Shown here one piece after another: positions 7,819 through 16,061 of a DNA stretch of 64,000 bases. The notes under the pieces are model-generated. The model was not told the origin of the DNA. It saw only the letters and a program-made list of their open reading frames with translations, and made no database searches. The stretch is taken from contig NZ_RCWJ01000002.1 of the NCBI RefSeq assembly GCF_003668565.1, positions 248,001-312,000 of the forward strand, written 5' to 3'. Each line of letters begins with the position of its first letter. Within the stretch, counting starts at the first letter, position 1. This DNA comes from Mycetocola zhadangensis (GTDB lineage: Bacteria > Actinomycetota > Actinomycetes > Actinomycetales > Microbacteriaceae). Both the position numbers and the translations under genes were made by a program.

Positions 7819-8805
7819 ATGAGCTCAAATCAACTTTCCGCGATCGAGATTTGCGCTGGCGCTGGCGGCCAATCATCCGGTTTGGAGTTGGCCGGATTCG
7901 GGCATGAGCTGGCCCTTGAGATCGACGTGGACGCCGCGCAGACTCTTCGACGGAACCGCCCGAAATGGAACGTTGTAACCGACGACGTTCGCAACCTCAA
8001 TGGCACGGATTATCGTGGCATAGATCTTTTGGCCGGTGGTGTACCGTGCCCTCCGTTCAGCTTGGCTGGTAAACAACTGGGTGCGGACGACGAGAGGGAT
8101 CTGTTTCCTGAGGCTCTCCGATTGGTTCGAGAGGCGAAGCCCAAAGCCGTAATGCTCGAGAATGTGAAGGGGCTCGCCTCGGCGCGCTTTGCGCCGTATC
8201 GCGCCCAGATCCTTGATGAGCTTGAGCACCTGGGTTATGAGTCGAGCTGGCAGCTTCTGTTCTCGTCCGAGTTCGGCGTGCCGCAGTTGAGACCGCGGTT
8301 CATCTTGGTCGCACTCAAGCGTTCCAAAATGAAAAAGTTTGAATGGCCGCGCCCCGTGACCGCAATGTCGACTGTTGGCGACGTGCTCAAACCGCTAATG
8401 GGGGCGAACGGTTGGAGTGGAACCGAGCGGTGGGCGCAAAACGCCAATGGGATCGCTCCAACAGTTGTTGGTGGATCGAAGAAGCATGGCGGTGCAGATC
8501 TAGGGCCGACTCGTGCGAAAGCCGCATGGCTCGCTCTCGGTGTCGATGGTAAGGGCATCGTGGACGAAGCTCCAACAGTCGACATGCCGGAGACGCATAT
8601 CCCACGCCTCACAAACCCGATGGTCGCCAGAATCCAGGGATTCGAGCCCGACTGGCAATTTGAGGGTCGTAAGACTTCGGTATATCGCCAAATCGGAAAC
8701 GCATTCCCCCCTCCGGTGGCTTGCGGAGTCGGAGCTGCTATAGCCGCTGCGCTCGGCTCGAAACAGGCGGCTACGGAACCGGCCATTCTTCGCGCGGCTG
8801 GGTAG
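7819..8805 (+). CDS. C5-cytosine DNA methyltransferase of a type II R-M system
   Basis: A 328-residue m5C methyltransferase with the motifs in order: I (EICAGAGGQSSGLELAGF, AdoMet binding), IV (GGVPCPPFS, catalytic C77), VI (E114-N-V), VIII (QLRPR at 156-160), and X (IGNAFPPPVA near the end). The target-recognition region between VIII and IX is about 110 residues, compatible with one short site. TAGGCT at 7807-7812, six bases before the ATG, suggests a leaderless transcript. It is convergent with the NaeI-like nuclease gene 14 bp downstream and so is its likely protective partner. If the pair behaves like NaeI the target would be GCCGGC (inference). Confidence 0.93.
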   Translation: MSSNQLSAIEICAGAGGQSSGLELAGFGHELALEIDVDAAQTLRRNRPKWNVVTDDVRNLNGTDYRGIDLLAGGVPCPPFSLAGKQLGADDERDLFPEALRLVREAKPKAVMLENVKGLASARFAPYRAQILDELEHLGYESSWQLLFSSEFGVPQLRPRFILVALKRSKMKKFEWPRPVTAMSTVGDVLKPLMGANGWSGTERWAQNANGIAPTVVGGSKKHGGADLGPTRAKAAWLALGVDGKGIVDEAPTVDMPETHIPRLTNPMVARIQGFEPDWQFEGRKTSVYRQIGNAFPPPVACGVGAAIAAALGSKQAATEPAILRAAG

Positions 8806-8819
8806 TCGAGTTAACGAAC

Positions 8820-9761
8820 TTAGGCTTTGTTGCTCAACATCGTAAGCGTTGGGGCGGGCACCTCGATTAGTTCCGAGGGCAGGGCAGCTCTCCACCAGGC
8901 GCCATCAAGCATCACAGAGTTGCGGTCATCACGCGTAGCCGGGACAACTCGAACGCTAACGAGTTCACCTGGTTCCGGGATTGTGATATTCAGGGCCCGC
9001 GCGACAGCCACTTGCGCCGCGTAGTCCCCTCCTAGCACTAGGTAGCCCTCCGGTTGCAGTTTCTCGCGCGCACCCCCATTGGCGCGGACTCTCTTCATGA
9101 AGTCATCTTGTTGCGCCACTGTCGCGATGATAGAGCGCGACAGGCGACGGTTAATCGCAACGCGAAAAAGTTCGTTGATCCGCTGTTGCCCGCTTGAGGA
9201 AGCAAATATGCGCTTGACGTCGGCTGGTGACAGCTGAGCCAAAACATTCGGTTGCATCGGCGCGTTACGATGCAACCAGGTGACGTTGCTACGGCCCACC
9301 GAGTTGAGGCCGGTCTTCTTGTCGCGATTCTCGCTTAGTCTCCGGTTGGCAAGCGTCGCCCGGACTACACCCAGGCTCCATTGCGACTGGAGGTCGTCCG
9401 CTTGGGCCACGAGGATCAGCTGCTCGAAGCTTTCAGGCGGCAGCATCCACGCGCCCGTATGGGAATACTTGCAGTCAACCTCGTGACCCGCGATCCGAAA
9501 ATCGAGCACGTCCCCGTCGACAAACTCGAACTCTCGTTGGAGGTTGATTTCTATCAGAGTTCCGAAGTGGGTCTTCTCTGTTTTGAAGAGTTGATCCACC
9601 TTGAATCGACCCGTTCTTTGCCCGTCATAAAGCTGGTCGAAGGTTCGACGAAATACCTTGGCGGCCCGAGTGCCGTCTGGGTCCAGTCGCTTCATTTCCG
9701 CGACTACTGCGGTGAGGGCGTGGTCGTTCTCGGGGGCGCCCGGGTAGTCGAATAAGGTCAT
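8820..9761 (-). CDS. NaeI-like type II restriction endonuclease
   Basis: A 313-residue protein colinear with NaeI (about 317 residues). TFDQLYDGQR (40-49), KTEKTHFGTLIEIN (60-73), VDCK (95-98) and ATVAQQDDFMKRV match it closely. The catalytic set is intact: E70, D87, D96 and K98. The C-terminal half is the CAP-like second DNA-binding (topo) domain. NaeI is a type IIE enzyme that must bind two GCCGGC sites. Leu44 occupies the position that is lysine in DNA ligase active sites, as in NaeI. The ATG at 9761 is chosen by NaeI length and by TATTCT at 9773-9768 placed for a leaderless message; the 75-codon open extension upstream is not conserved with NaeI. It faces the methyltransferase gene tail to tail. 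Confidence 0.93.
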   Translation of the reverse strand: MTLFDYPGAPENDHALTAVVAEMKRLDPDGTRAAKVFRRTFDQLYDGQRTGRFKVDQLFKTEKTHFGTLIEINLQREFEFVDGDVLDFRIAGHEVDCKYSHTGAWMLPPESFEQLILVAQADDLQSQWSLGVVRATLANRRLSENRDKKTGLNSVGRSNVTWLHRNAPMQPNVLAQLSPADVKRIFASSSGQQRINELFRVAINRRLSRSIIATVAQQDDFMKRVRANGGAREKLQPEGYLVLGGDYAAQVAVARALNITIPEPGELVSVRVVPATRDDRNSVMLDGAWWRAALPSELIEVPAPTLTMLSNKA

Positions 9762-10138
9762 GAGATCAGAATAGGGAACTGTAGACCTGGCGGTCGCAGC
9801 TTGGGGAAGCAGGCGCCTACTACGCCGGTCGATCGCTGCCATGGCATGGATGGTCGTTGTCGCGGCCTCACTACGCGACTCACTTTTCACAACCGGAGAA
9901 CCTTCCACTCGGCCGATTCGAGCGTGAGCGCGCTCAGCGGTTGCATCTACATCCCGCACACTGGGGCTGCTGTTGCGTCTGCTCAATCGGTAGCGTCATG
10001 AATGACGACGAAACAGGGGAAGATGTCAGACGAATTGCGCAAGCGCCGGTATTCCCATGCCGACTCAGCTCCTGAAGTATCAAGAGTGCCTATGCTCCAT
10101 GCCGACGGTCTCCACGATCGTGTGAGCGTTTTCGACTG
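9762..10138. other. Intergenic stretch between the divergent nuclease genes
   Basis: About 377 bp between the NaeI-like gene (leftward) and the HNH gene (rightward). The minus strand stays open in the frame of the restriction gene up to 9986, but nothing in that extension looks conserved. The one element I can support is TATTCT (complement of 9768-9773), seven bases ahead of the restriction start. I saw no C-protein box or controller gene. Confidence 0.45.
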
Positions 10139-11134
10139 ATGCTTGAATTGCGAGATTACTTGCAGCTTTCCCGTTCTGCGGCGGAGGCTCAGTGGCGGGA
10201 GGTGCTCCAACGATCTTCTGTTCCCGCCGGTGCCCGCCAGGTCGATTTCGCACCAATCGAAACGCTGTTGTGCTTCGGACTTGGTCTGATCGGGCATCGA
10301 AGTAAACGCGGGAACATCAACATCAGCGAACGGGACCCGGTCGCACTGAAACTTGCGAGCTTGGTGAAGCGGACTCCTGCCAGCCTCGCGGCTAAGCTCG
10401 CCAATTTGGACGGACGTCGGCCGAATTCCGCCCGACACGAGCGCGCGCTGTGGGTAGCCCTGACGAACGATCTGTTTCATTTTGGTCATCTCTATGCGAC
10501 TGTCATCGACGCGGCGCGCCTCGTCGGTATCGATGAGAATCAGTTGCCAGACTTCCTTGATCTTCCAGACACGCCTTTGCACGCAGTTGTGGAGGCCGAT
10601 CGCATTTCAACCGATGAGTTGAGGGACTCGATTGAGGATGAGATACGCGACTGGATGAACCTGAATCCCGGCGTGGATACCGTGGAAACCGAACGGGCGA
10701 TGTTGGGCAGCGCACGTGTGGGCCAGCAGCAATTTGCGCGGAAGGTTCTGTCGAACGCCGGTTTCGCGTGTGTCTTTTGCGGGCTCAGCTTCAAAGCAAT
10801 GGGCCTGCCCTCCGCGCGGATGCTGGTCGCTAGCCACATAAAGCCCTGGAAAAACAGTATCGGCTCAGAGCGGATCGATCCCTTGAACGGGCTTGCGGCT
10901 TGTCCTACGCATGATGCGGCATTCGACGCTTTCTTGATCACAGTCTTGCCAGACCTCTCAGTTGTGGTGACAAGGGAATTGAAAAAAGCGATCGCTGGCG
11001 ATGCTGCCATTGAGAGAAATTTCGGTCAGGAGGGCCTCGTCCGATCGTTGCGAATCCGGGCTCGTGAGCTGGCGCCAGGCGAAAGGTATTTATCGTGGCA
11101 TCGAAAGATAAGTCTGGGGCGTGAGGTTGCGTAG
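10139..11134 (+). CDS. HNH endonuclease with C-terminal nuclease domain
   Basis: A 331-residue protein. Residues 1-185 are helical and unrecognised. A linker with TERAMLGSARVGQQQFARKVL (185-204) leads into an HNH domain: C211-x2-C214, SHIKPW (H233), DPLNG (N250), CPTHDAAFD (C255, H258). The GQxxFRxxVL-CxxC-ASHIKPW-NG-LxxxxHxxFD order is that of HNH_2-type restriction or defence nucleases; all catalytic residues are present. The N-terminal part would give target recognition. It follows the NaeI-like R-M pair and overlaps the next (membrane protein) gene by 14 bp. It may be a stand-alone modification-dependent nuclease or work with that membrane partner. Confidence 0.85.
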   Translation: MLELRDYLQLSRSAAEAQWREVLQRSSVPAGARQVDFAPIETLLCFGLGLIGHRSKRGNINISERDPVALKLASLVKRTPASLAAKLANLDGRRPNSARHERALWVALTNDLFHFGHLYATVIDAARLVGIDENQLPDFLDLPDTPLHAVVEADRISTDELRDSIEDEIRDWMNLNPGVDTVETERAMLGSARVGQQQFARKVLSNAGFACVFCGLSFKAMGLPSARMLVASHIKPWKNSIGSERIDPLNGLAACPTHDAAFDAFLITVLPDLSVVVTRELKKAIAGDAAIERNFGQEGLVRSLRIRARELAPGERYLSWHRKISLGREVA

Positions 11135-11834
11135 CCAGCCGGAAGGCAAGCCTCCGGCATCAAACTCGAGATATGCGTCTGCAGCATCCCCTCCACCGAG
11201 GAAAAAGCCTGAATTCCATGTTCCTGACCTTCCGACCGTCGAGAGCGTCGTCGTCAACCTTGTCATCGTCGTAGTGATTTGCTTTGCCGTACTGCATCCG
11301 GCGCCCTGGGTACTGCCTACGTTGGGCGGCGTGGCGCTCTCCCGAGTGGCGACGAGTCTTTCGATTCTTGCCATCGTTCCGCCGCTGGTGCCCTTGGCCA
11401 GCAAGAGCCACCTGCTGGCGCGAGTCGCTTGGTTGGGGAAGGTCGTCCGTGGTGCCGCGTTGTTCTGTATTTCGTCGTTCACCGGCGCGATCGTTGGTTT
11501 GCAAATGCAGGCTCAGACATCTAAGTCGATGCAAGAAGTTGTCGAGTTGTTGTCTTGGGTCATCGCGACCACTGCTTACGTCGGCATCATGGTTCTGGCG
11601 TTGTGGCTAGCCGTTGACGTGTGGGGACTCGGTGGTCGCAGCGGGCGAGAGGCTGCTGGCAGAGCGATCGCATTCGTTGTGGGTGGTCACGCCGGTGATT
11701 GGCTTATGCAAGGACGCATCACAAACTGGTTTGTTGCCGTGGCTTCCCCCCTGTGGACAGCAGTCACCATCTGGGTGTTCGCTACCCAAACGCTCTGGCC
11801 GACGTTAGAGTCAGGCCCGTTGACCTTTCATTAG
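11121..11834 (+). CDS. Multi-pass membrane protein overlapping the HNH gene
   Basis: A 237-residue protein with a polar, Pro-rich N-terminus (about 40 residues) and then six or so hydrophobic segments, such as VVVNLVIVVVICFAVLH, GAALFCISSFTGAIVG and AYVGIMVLALWLAVDV. The GTG start at 11121 lies within the last 14 bases of the HNH gene, which implies coupled translation. No family was recognised. The coupling suggests it could place the nuclease at the membrane or act as a second effector, but the sequence alone does not show this. Confidence 0.7.
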   Translation: MRLRSQPEGKPPASNSRYASAASPPPRKKPEFHVPDLPTVESVVVNLVIVVVICFAVLHPAPWVLPTLGGVALSRVATSLSILAIVPPLVPLASKSHLLARVAWLGKVVRGAALFCISSFTGAIVGLQMQAQTSKSMQEVVELLSWVIATTAYVGIMVLALWLAVDVWGLGGRSGREAAGRAIAFVVGGHAGDWLMQGRITNWFVAVASPLWTAVTIWVFATQTLWPTLESGPLTFH

Positions 11835-11918
11835 GCACTCCGCCTCATCGGTTTGGAGAACGAATCACGCTCAAGAATTGAGCGTGAGACCCGTGGGCGC
11901 AATCAATTGCGGCCTTGA

Positions 11919-12254
11919 AAGTCTGACGAAGTATCGGCGACCACCGCCTATGAGGACGAGTTGATCGACACTCGCACGTTCAGCTGGTACACGCGGAGCA
12001 AGCGCACGCTCGAGAGTGCAGAGGTGCGATCCATAGTGGAGAACTCGGTCGGTCTGCATGTCTTCGTGAAGAAGAATGACGCCGAGCGCACGGGCTTCTA
12101 CTCCCTCGGCAGGGCACGCTCAAGCGAGGCCATGCAGACAACGATGAGCGGCGAAAAGGGGAGCGTTGTCCCGGTAGTTCGGATGCTCCTGAGCTTCGAA
12201 AAGCCCATCGAGGCCGCACTGTTCGATTACTTTCACACCGACTTGACTGACTAG
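11919..12254 (+). pseudogene. C-terminal remnant of a DUF3427 helicase-type defence protein
   Basis: After an in-frame stop at 11916-11918 the frame reads AYEDELIDTRTFSWYTRSKRT, then VGLHVFVKKNDAERTGFYSLG and FEKPIEAALFDYFH. This is the end of the DUF3427 domain found at the C-terminus of DEAD/DEAH helicases (pattern YxDxLhxxxtFxWxSxxxT ... hhFVRK ... YLG ... PhxxxLFxxY). The helicase and nuclease parts are missing, so the ~110 residues are unlikely to work alone. A TTG at 11961 could allow a 97-residue product. It marks the right edge of the defence island. Confidence 0.65.
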
Positions 12255-12337
12255 TTCCGGCAGCTTGGCAGTAATTGGAGACATGACTCGTAGGCCGACG
12301 TGAGCGCGAAGGTGTGCCACGCGACGGGTAGATGGTG

Positions 12338-13276
12338 CTAGCGGGAGCCGCCGATCCAATCCCGGATTCTCAGCGCCCGCAGCGTGACCCAGCGGCTCGG
12401 CCCGGCCTCCTTCTCCAGCTCGAAATGCACCCTGCCGGGGTGTGACAGCTCGAGTAGCCACCGGTCGTCGGGTCCACGCTTGCTCTCGACCAGGTCGATC
12501 GCCTCGGCGAGACGCAGGTCCGGCGCGTCGCCCGTCCGCCGGAAGTAGTCGAGACCCCTCAGGACGTCGTAAAACCAGCGGGTGGGGAAGGAGAAGCGGG
12601 CGAAATCGGGATCCGCGATTTGTCCTGTCGACAGGCGGCGGAGCATCCGTCGTTCGAGGAGATATTCCTCCGCTCGCCGTCTCGCCGCAGTAACGTCGGC
12701 GGATGGCCCGTGCGTCTGTTCGTGCTGCAATAGCCCGTCGAGGACGCAGATCGTGGTGTGGAATGACGAGCGGGTGGAGCCGCGCTCAGCCTCGCAGTTC
12801 CAACCTCCGTCGTCGAGTTGTTCACCGAGGAGCCGGTCGACCAGAGACCGCACATTTTCGCCGAAGTAGTTGCCGAGCGCGACGACCATTCCGTTGACGC
12901 ATGGTTCGATCTCGCCGTCAAAGTAGTTCTCGCCGGCGTGATCCCATTTGACCTGCTCGCGAACGAGGGTGATCGCGGTGCGGGCTTCGGCGCTCGCCGG
13001 ATCGAGGCCCAGCTCGCGGAGGAGGACGAGTGTGTGGTGCGTGGCAGTCCACGGCTGTCCGGGAGCGTCCGGGTCGCGCTGCTCGGCTGGGTCATAAACG
13101 CCGCCGTCCCACAGCCCATCTGGCGTTTGTAGGGCGAGGAGTTGCGCCCCCCATCCCTCGGTTGCGACCTTCGCTCGCTCGGCGGCAACCACCTCGGCCG
13201 GCTCGTGGAGCAGGTCGCGCATCACCTGCCAGCGGATCGAGGGATCGGAGTCGAGCAGCCAGTCCGTGACGGTCAT
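12338..13276 (-). CDS. Terpenoid-cyclase-fold (squalene cyclase-like) protein
   Basis: A 312-residue all-helical protein with prenyltransferase/squalene-cyclase-type repeats: LLALQTPDGLWDGG, LLGEQLDDGGWNCE and SRWVTLRALRI. The QxxDGxW and QxxDGGW motifs are the QW repeats of alpha/alpha-toroid proteins. No DxDD cyclase motif is present, so it is probably not a real terpene cyclase but a toroid protein of unknown activity found in actinobacteria. The ATG at 13276 follows TAGGAT by seven bases (complement of 13284-13289), indicating a leaderless message. It stands alone. Confidence 0.75.
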   Translation of the reverse strand: MTVTDWLLDSDPSIRWQVMRDLLHEPAEVVAAERAKVATEGWGAQLLALQTPDGLWDGGVYDPAEQRDPDAPGQPWTATHHTLVLLRELGLDPASAEARTAITLVREQVKWDHAGENYFDGEIEPCVNGMVVALGNYFGENVRSLVDRLLGEQLDDGGWNCEAERGSTRSSFHTTICVLDGLLQHEQTHGPSADVTAARRRAEEYLLERRMLRRLSTGQIADPDFARFSFPTRWFYDVLRGLDYFRRTGDAPDLRLAEAIDLVESKRGPDDRWLLELSHPGRVHFELEKEAGPSRWVTLRALRIRDWIGGSR

Positions 13277-13378
13277 GACCGGAATCCTAGGGCGCTGTTT
13301 CGGCAGGTGAAAGGGGCGACCTGAGCGTGGCCGCACACAAGGCTTCCGTACACGCCGACCCGCTGACAGACTCGGGCC

Positions 13379-13900
13379 GTGCCCATTTTTACAGACATGC
13401 CCGAGCTATTCCCGCTCATGCGTGGGGGCGGTGCGTTCCTGGTGGCGATCGGGCTCGGCATCCTCGTCGGGGCATTCGGCGGACGCAAGTGGCGCATCGT
13501 CTGGCTGATCGCAGGTGCCGCCCTTGGTGTGCTGATCATGGCCGTTGGTGGTGCGACCCGGCTGATCTTCGACGAAGGCGTGCGCCCGCCGATATGGCAG
13601 TGGATCGTGCTTGGCATTGCATTTCTCGTCGAGGGCTACCTCGTTAGCGTCGTCGTGCGGAAGTTCCTTGACATGGACTCGCGCCCGTTCTGGATGTGGA
13701 TGCTCTTTATCGTCGGCGCACACTTCCTGATCCTCGGCCTCAGTCATGGCCCGATCTGCGCCGTTCTTGCGATTGTCTGCATGGTCAATGCTTGGATCGG
13801 GTTGAGGACAACGAGCGTCGACCTCCGTGTGTTCTGGGCGGTCGACGGCGTGCTCAAGATCCTTGGTGGCGCGCTCATGATCGCCGTGAGCTACAGCTAG
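13379..13900 (+). CDS. Small integral membrane protein (DUF6609-like)
   Basis: A 173-residue protein with about six hydrophobic segments, including GAFLVAIGLGILVGAFGG, IVWLIAGAALGVLIMAVGG and WIVLGIAFLVEGYLVSVVV. The pattern of helices and the central Glu in VEGYLVS recall the DUF6609 family, but I hold that name loosely. It starts with GTG at 13379. It ends 26 bp before the GyrI-like gene and probably shares its transcript. No function is known. Confidence 0.7.
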   Translation: MPIFTDMPELFPLMRGGGAFLVAIGLGILVGAFGGRKWRIVWLIAGAALGVLIMAVGGATRLIFDEGVRPPIWQWIVLGIAFLVEGYLVSVVVRKFLDMDSRPFWMWMLFIVGAHFLILGLSHGPICAVLAIVCMVNAWIGLRTTSVDLRVFWAVDGVLKILGGALMIAVSYS

Positions 13901-13926
13901 CCATGGCTTCGGAGGAAGGGAACCGA

Positions 13927-14544
13927 GTGGACAAGTACGACGTCAAGACCGCGCATAAGGCGCTGTATGCGCCGTCATCCAAGGACTTTTCGGTCGTGGA
14001 CGTGCCCGAGCTGCAGTACCTCGCGATCGACGGACACGGCGACCCCAACACCTCGCCCGAGTACACGGAAGCACTCGAAACCCTGTATCCCGTGGCCTAC
14101 TCGCTCAAGTTCGAGAGTAAGAAGGCGCTCGGTCGGGACTTCGTTGTCGGACCGCTCGAAGGGCTGTGGCGAGCTGACGATATGACCGCGTTCACCCGGC
14201 GTGAGAAGGACACCTGGGACTGGACCATGCTGATTAACCAACCAGAGTGGATCACCGTCGACATGGTCGAGCGTGCCGTCGCGAATGTGAAAGCGAAGAA
14301 GGGCGTTCCGGGCGCCGAGCGCGTGCGGCTCCTCACGTTGAACGAGGGCACCACGGTGCAGATTCTCCACGTGGGTTCCTACGACGATGAGGCCCCGACG
14401 CTGCACAGGCTTCACCACGAATATATGCCTGCACACCGGTTGGCGTTCAACGGTGACCACCACGAGATCTACCTGAGCGACCCGCGCCGCACCGCCCCCG
14501 CCAAGCTCAAAACAGTGTTGCGACAGCCCGTCCGACCGCTGTGA
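13927..14544 (+). CDS. GyrI-like small-molecule-binding domain protein
   Basis: A 205-residue protein beginning MDKYDVKTAHKALYAPSSKD, followed by FSVVDVPELQYLAIDGHGDPN, the hallmark start of stand-alone GyrI-like (AraC/BmrR effector-binding fold) proteins. WVTVDMVE-type and VQILHVGSYDDEAPTLHRLH segments follow. It has no DNA-binding domain. The GTG at 13927 is preferred over the ATG at 13903 because GGAGGAAGGG (13911-13920) is placed for it and family members start at this Met. Such proteins bind or hydrolyse hydrophobic small molecules (cyclopropanecarboxyl-ester hydrolase activity is known for some relatives). It lies just downstream of the membrane-protein gene. Confidence 0.88.
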   Translation: MDKYDVKTAHKALYAPSSKDFSVVDVPELQYLAIDGHGDPNTSPEYTEALETLYPVAYSLKFESKKALGRDFVVGPLEGLWRADDMTAFTRREKDTWDWTMLINQPEWITVDMVERAVANVKAKKGVPGAERVRLLTLNEGTTVQILHVGSYDDEAPTLHRLHHEYMPAHRLAFNGDHHEIYLSDPRRTAPAKLKTVLRQPVRPL

Positions 14545-14565
14545 CGAGCGCCACGGCTCGAGACA

Positions 14566-15153
14566 TCAGGACGACGCTGGCGGCCGGTCGGACCAGGTGT
14601 TCTGCGCAGTCTCACGCCTGGTGTTGGCAACGGGGTCGCTGGTGCCACTCTCGATCGGTACGTTCGGGATAGCCTCGAGACCTTCGAGCAGCTCGTCGAG
14701 GATGGCCTCTGGCTCGTTCTCGTCATCGAGCGAATCGTCGAGCAGTGTTCCGATGAACTGAATCGATTCGTCGAACTCTTCATCAGTGCCGCGCCAGGCG
14801 TCGGTTTCATTGAGGAACTCGAGGAAGTGCATGAACACGTCGAGGGCTGGTCCCTCGAGCTCGCTGAGTTCCTCGTCGTCCGCGACCATTCCGAGCACGG
14901 TATCGAGCACGTCGACGGTGGGGTGGCTCAGTGAGAGTCCGCGGTCGGCGGCCAATTGGAAGAGGACACCAGCGAGGATTTTGAATGCATCGGGCTCGGG
15001 ATGCTCGTCGTATTCGACGGCGTGCTTGCGGTACCAGGTGGTGAATTTCAGCAGGAGAGCGGTATCCGCGGTTGACGGTGAGCCGACCAGGTTGAGGTGG
15101 CTGCGGCGGGCGGGATGTCCGGTGCGATTCGCGGGCTTCTTCTTCTTCGACAT
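14566..15153 (-). CDS. Conserved acidic hypothetical protein
   Basis: A 195-residue protein with a basic start (MSKKKKPANRTGHPARRSH) and a strongly acidic, helical body (DDEELSELEG, DDSLDDENEPEAILDELLEG). Long helices dominate and no catalytic motif is seen. I recognise no family. It looks cytoplasmic, and the charge split could suit binding to a basic partner or nucleic acid. It is divergent from the small membrane protein at 15349. Confidence 0.65.
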   Translation of the reverse strand: MSKKKKPANRTGHPARRSHLNLVGSPSTADTALLLKFTTWYRKHAVEYDEHPEPDAFKILAGVLFQLAADRGLSLSHPTVDVLDTVLGMVADDEELSELEGPALDVFMHFLEFLNETDAWRGTDEEFDESIQFIGTLLDDSLDDENEPEAILDELLEGLEAIPNVPIESGTSDPVANTRRETAQNTWSDRPPASS

Positions 15154-15348
15154 GGCATCCGTTCGTCGGCGAGCGATTCAGGGTGTGGTTCGCTCCCCAC
15201 GATAGCGAGCCGCTTTGAGCACGACCAAGGATGGGTCGGCGACCGGGGATTTGCTGTTTCGTGCCCCGTGGCATCCGCTCGCCGTGAGATCCCGACGTTT
15301 CCTGTGCCGCGTGGTTCACTACAAGCTGATCGATGAACGGGAGACGTC

Positions 15349-15660
15349 GTGACGAATCTGCACATACCGGCGGTGCGGCGCAATCGCGTGAGCGTGGTCG
15401 CACTCGTCTTCGCCGGGATTGCTCTGTTGTTCGCGGTGGTGCCGAAGCTTTCGGGCTTCACCTTCCTGTTCGCGATCACCGCGATGGTGCTGGCGATTAT
15501 CGGCATCGCTCAGCGCCAGACGGGTCGGTGGATGGCGACGATCGCGCTGATCGTCGGCATACTCGCGCTGCCGATTTCGACGGTTGTGTTCTGGTCGAAT
15601 GTTCTCGAGAACGCCGATGACCCCTGGCACAAGGTTCCAGGGGGTCGGGAGGGACTCTAA
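15349..15660 (+). CDS. DUF4190-like small membrane protein
   Basis: A 103-residue protein with three closely spaced hydrophobic segments (VALVFAGIALLFAVVPKL, FTFLFAITAMVLAIIGIAQ, MATIALIVGILALPISTVVF). The G-I-A-Q-R-Q-T-G-R turn between the last two helices is typical of DUF4190-like proteins. GTG at 15349 follows a GGGAGA site. It is convergent with and touches the PIN-toxin gene (4-bp overlap of the ends). Function unknown. Confidence 0.7.
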   Translation: MTNLHIPAVRRNRVSVVALVFAGIALLFAVVPKLSGFTFLFAITAMVLAIIGIAQRQTGRWMATIALIVGILALPISTVVFWSNVLENADDPWHKVPGGREGL

Positions 15661-16061
15661 CGTTCGAGGGTCAGGACGTTTGCGGCGAGACCGTGGGAGG
15701 CAACGGCGAGCCGAGAGTCGTTCGTCCACAGCTCGTCACAGCCCGAGAGCTGGGCGGCCGCGAGATGGAGGGCATCCGGCGTGCGCAGGTTATGCCTCGC
15801 GCGCAGTTCGGCTGCCCGGAAGAACTCGTTCTCCGTGAGTGGAAGGCGCCGGAATTGGGCGAGGAACGCGACGTAGTGGTCGCGGAGCTCCAGGTCATCG
15901 TTTCGCAGCGGGCCTACGAGCAGTTCCAAGGTGACGAGAGGGCTGACCGCAAACGTCACATCGGGGCGCGCGGCGATGCGTGCGCGAACGATGTCGCCTC
16001 GAGGCCCTGTATCTTCCAGCGCGTATACGAGGATGCAGGTATCGAGGTAGATCACTCCCAC
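15657..16061 (-). CDS. vapC: PIN-domain toxin, VapC family
   Basis: A 134-residue PIN-domain protein. MGVIYLDTCILVYALED carries the first catalytic Asp (D7). E46 lies in LVTLELLVGP, the middle acidic residue of PIN active sites, and LRTPDALHLAAA plus ELWTNDSRLA give the C-terminal aspartates. The set is complete, so an Mg-dependent RNase is expected; VapC toxins cut tRNA or rRNA. The start overlaps the end of the antitoxin gene by 10 bp, the usual coupling for type II toxin-antitoxin pairs. Confidence 0.9.
   Translation of the reverse strand: MGVIYLDTCILVYALEDTGPRGDIVRARIAARPDVTFAVSPLVTLELLVGPLRNDDLELRDHYVAFLAQFRRLPLTENEFFRAAELRARHNLRTPDALHLAAAQLSGCDELWTNDSRLAVASHGLAANVLTLER

Noticed and set aside
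7819-9761. Depletion of GCCGGC as evidence for an active NaeI-type system
   Set aside because: Several GCCGGC sites are easily found (for example near 2653 and 3352), and a proper count against expectation was not possible by eye, so no claim is made.
8820-9986. Longer start for the restriction enzyme at 9986
   Set aside because: The extra 75 residues do not match NaeI, and a -10-like TATTCT sits just before the ATG at 9761.
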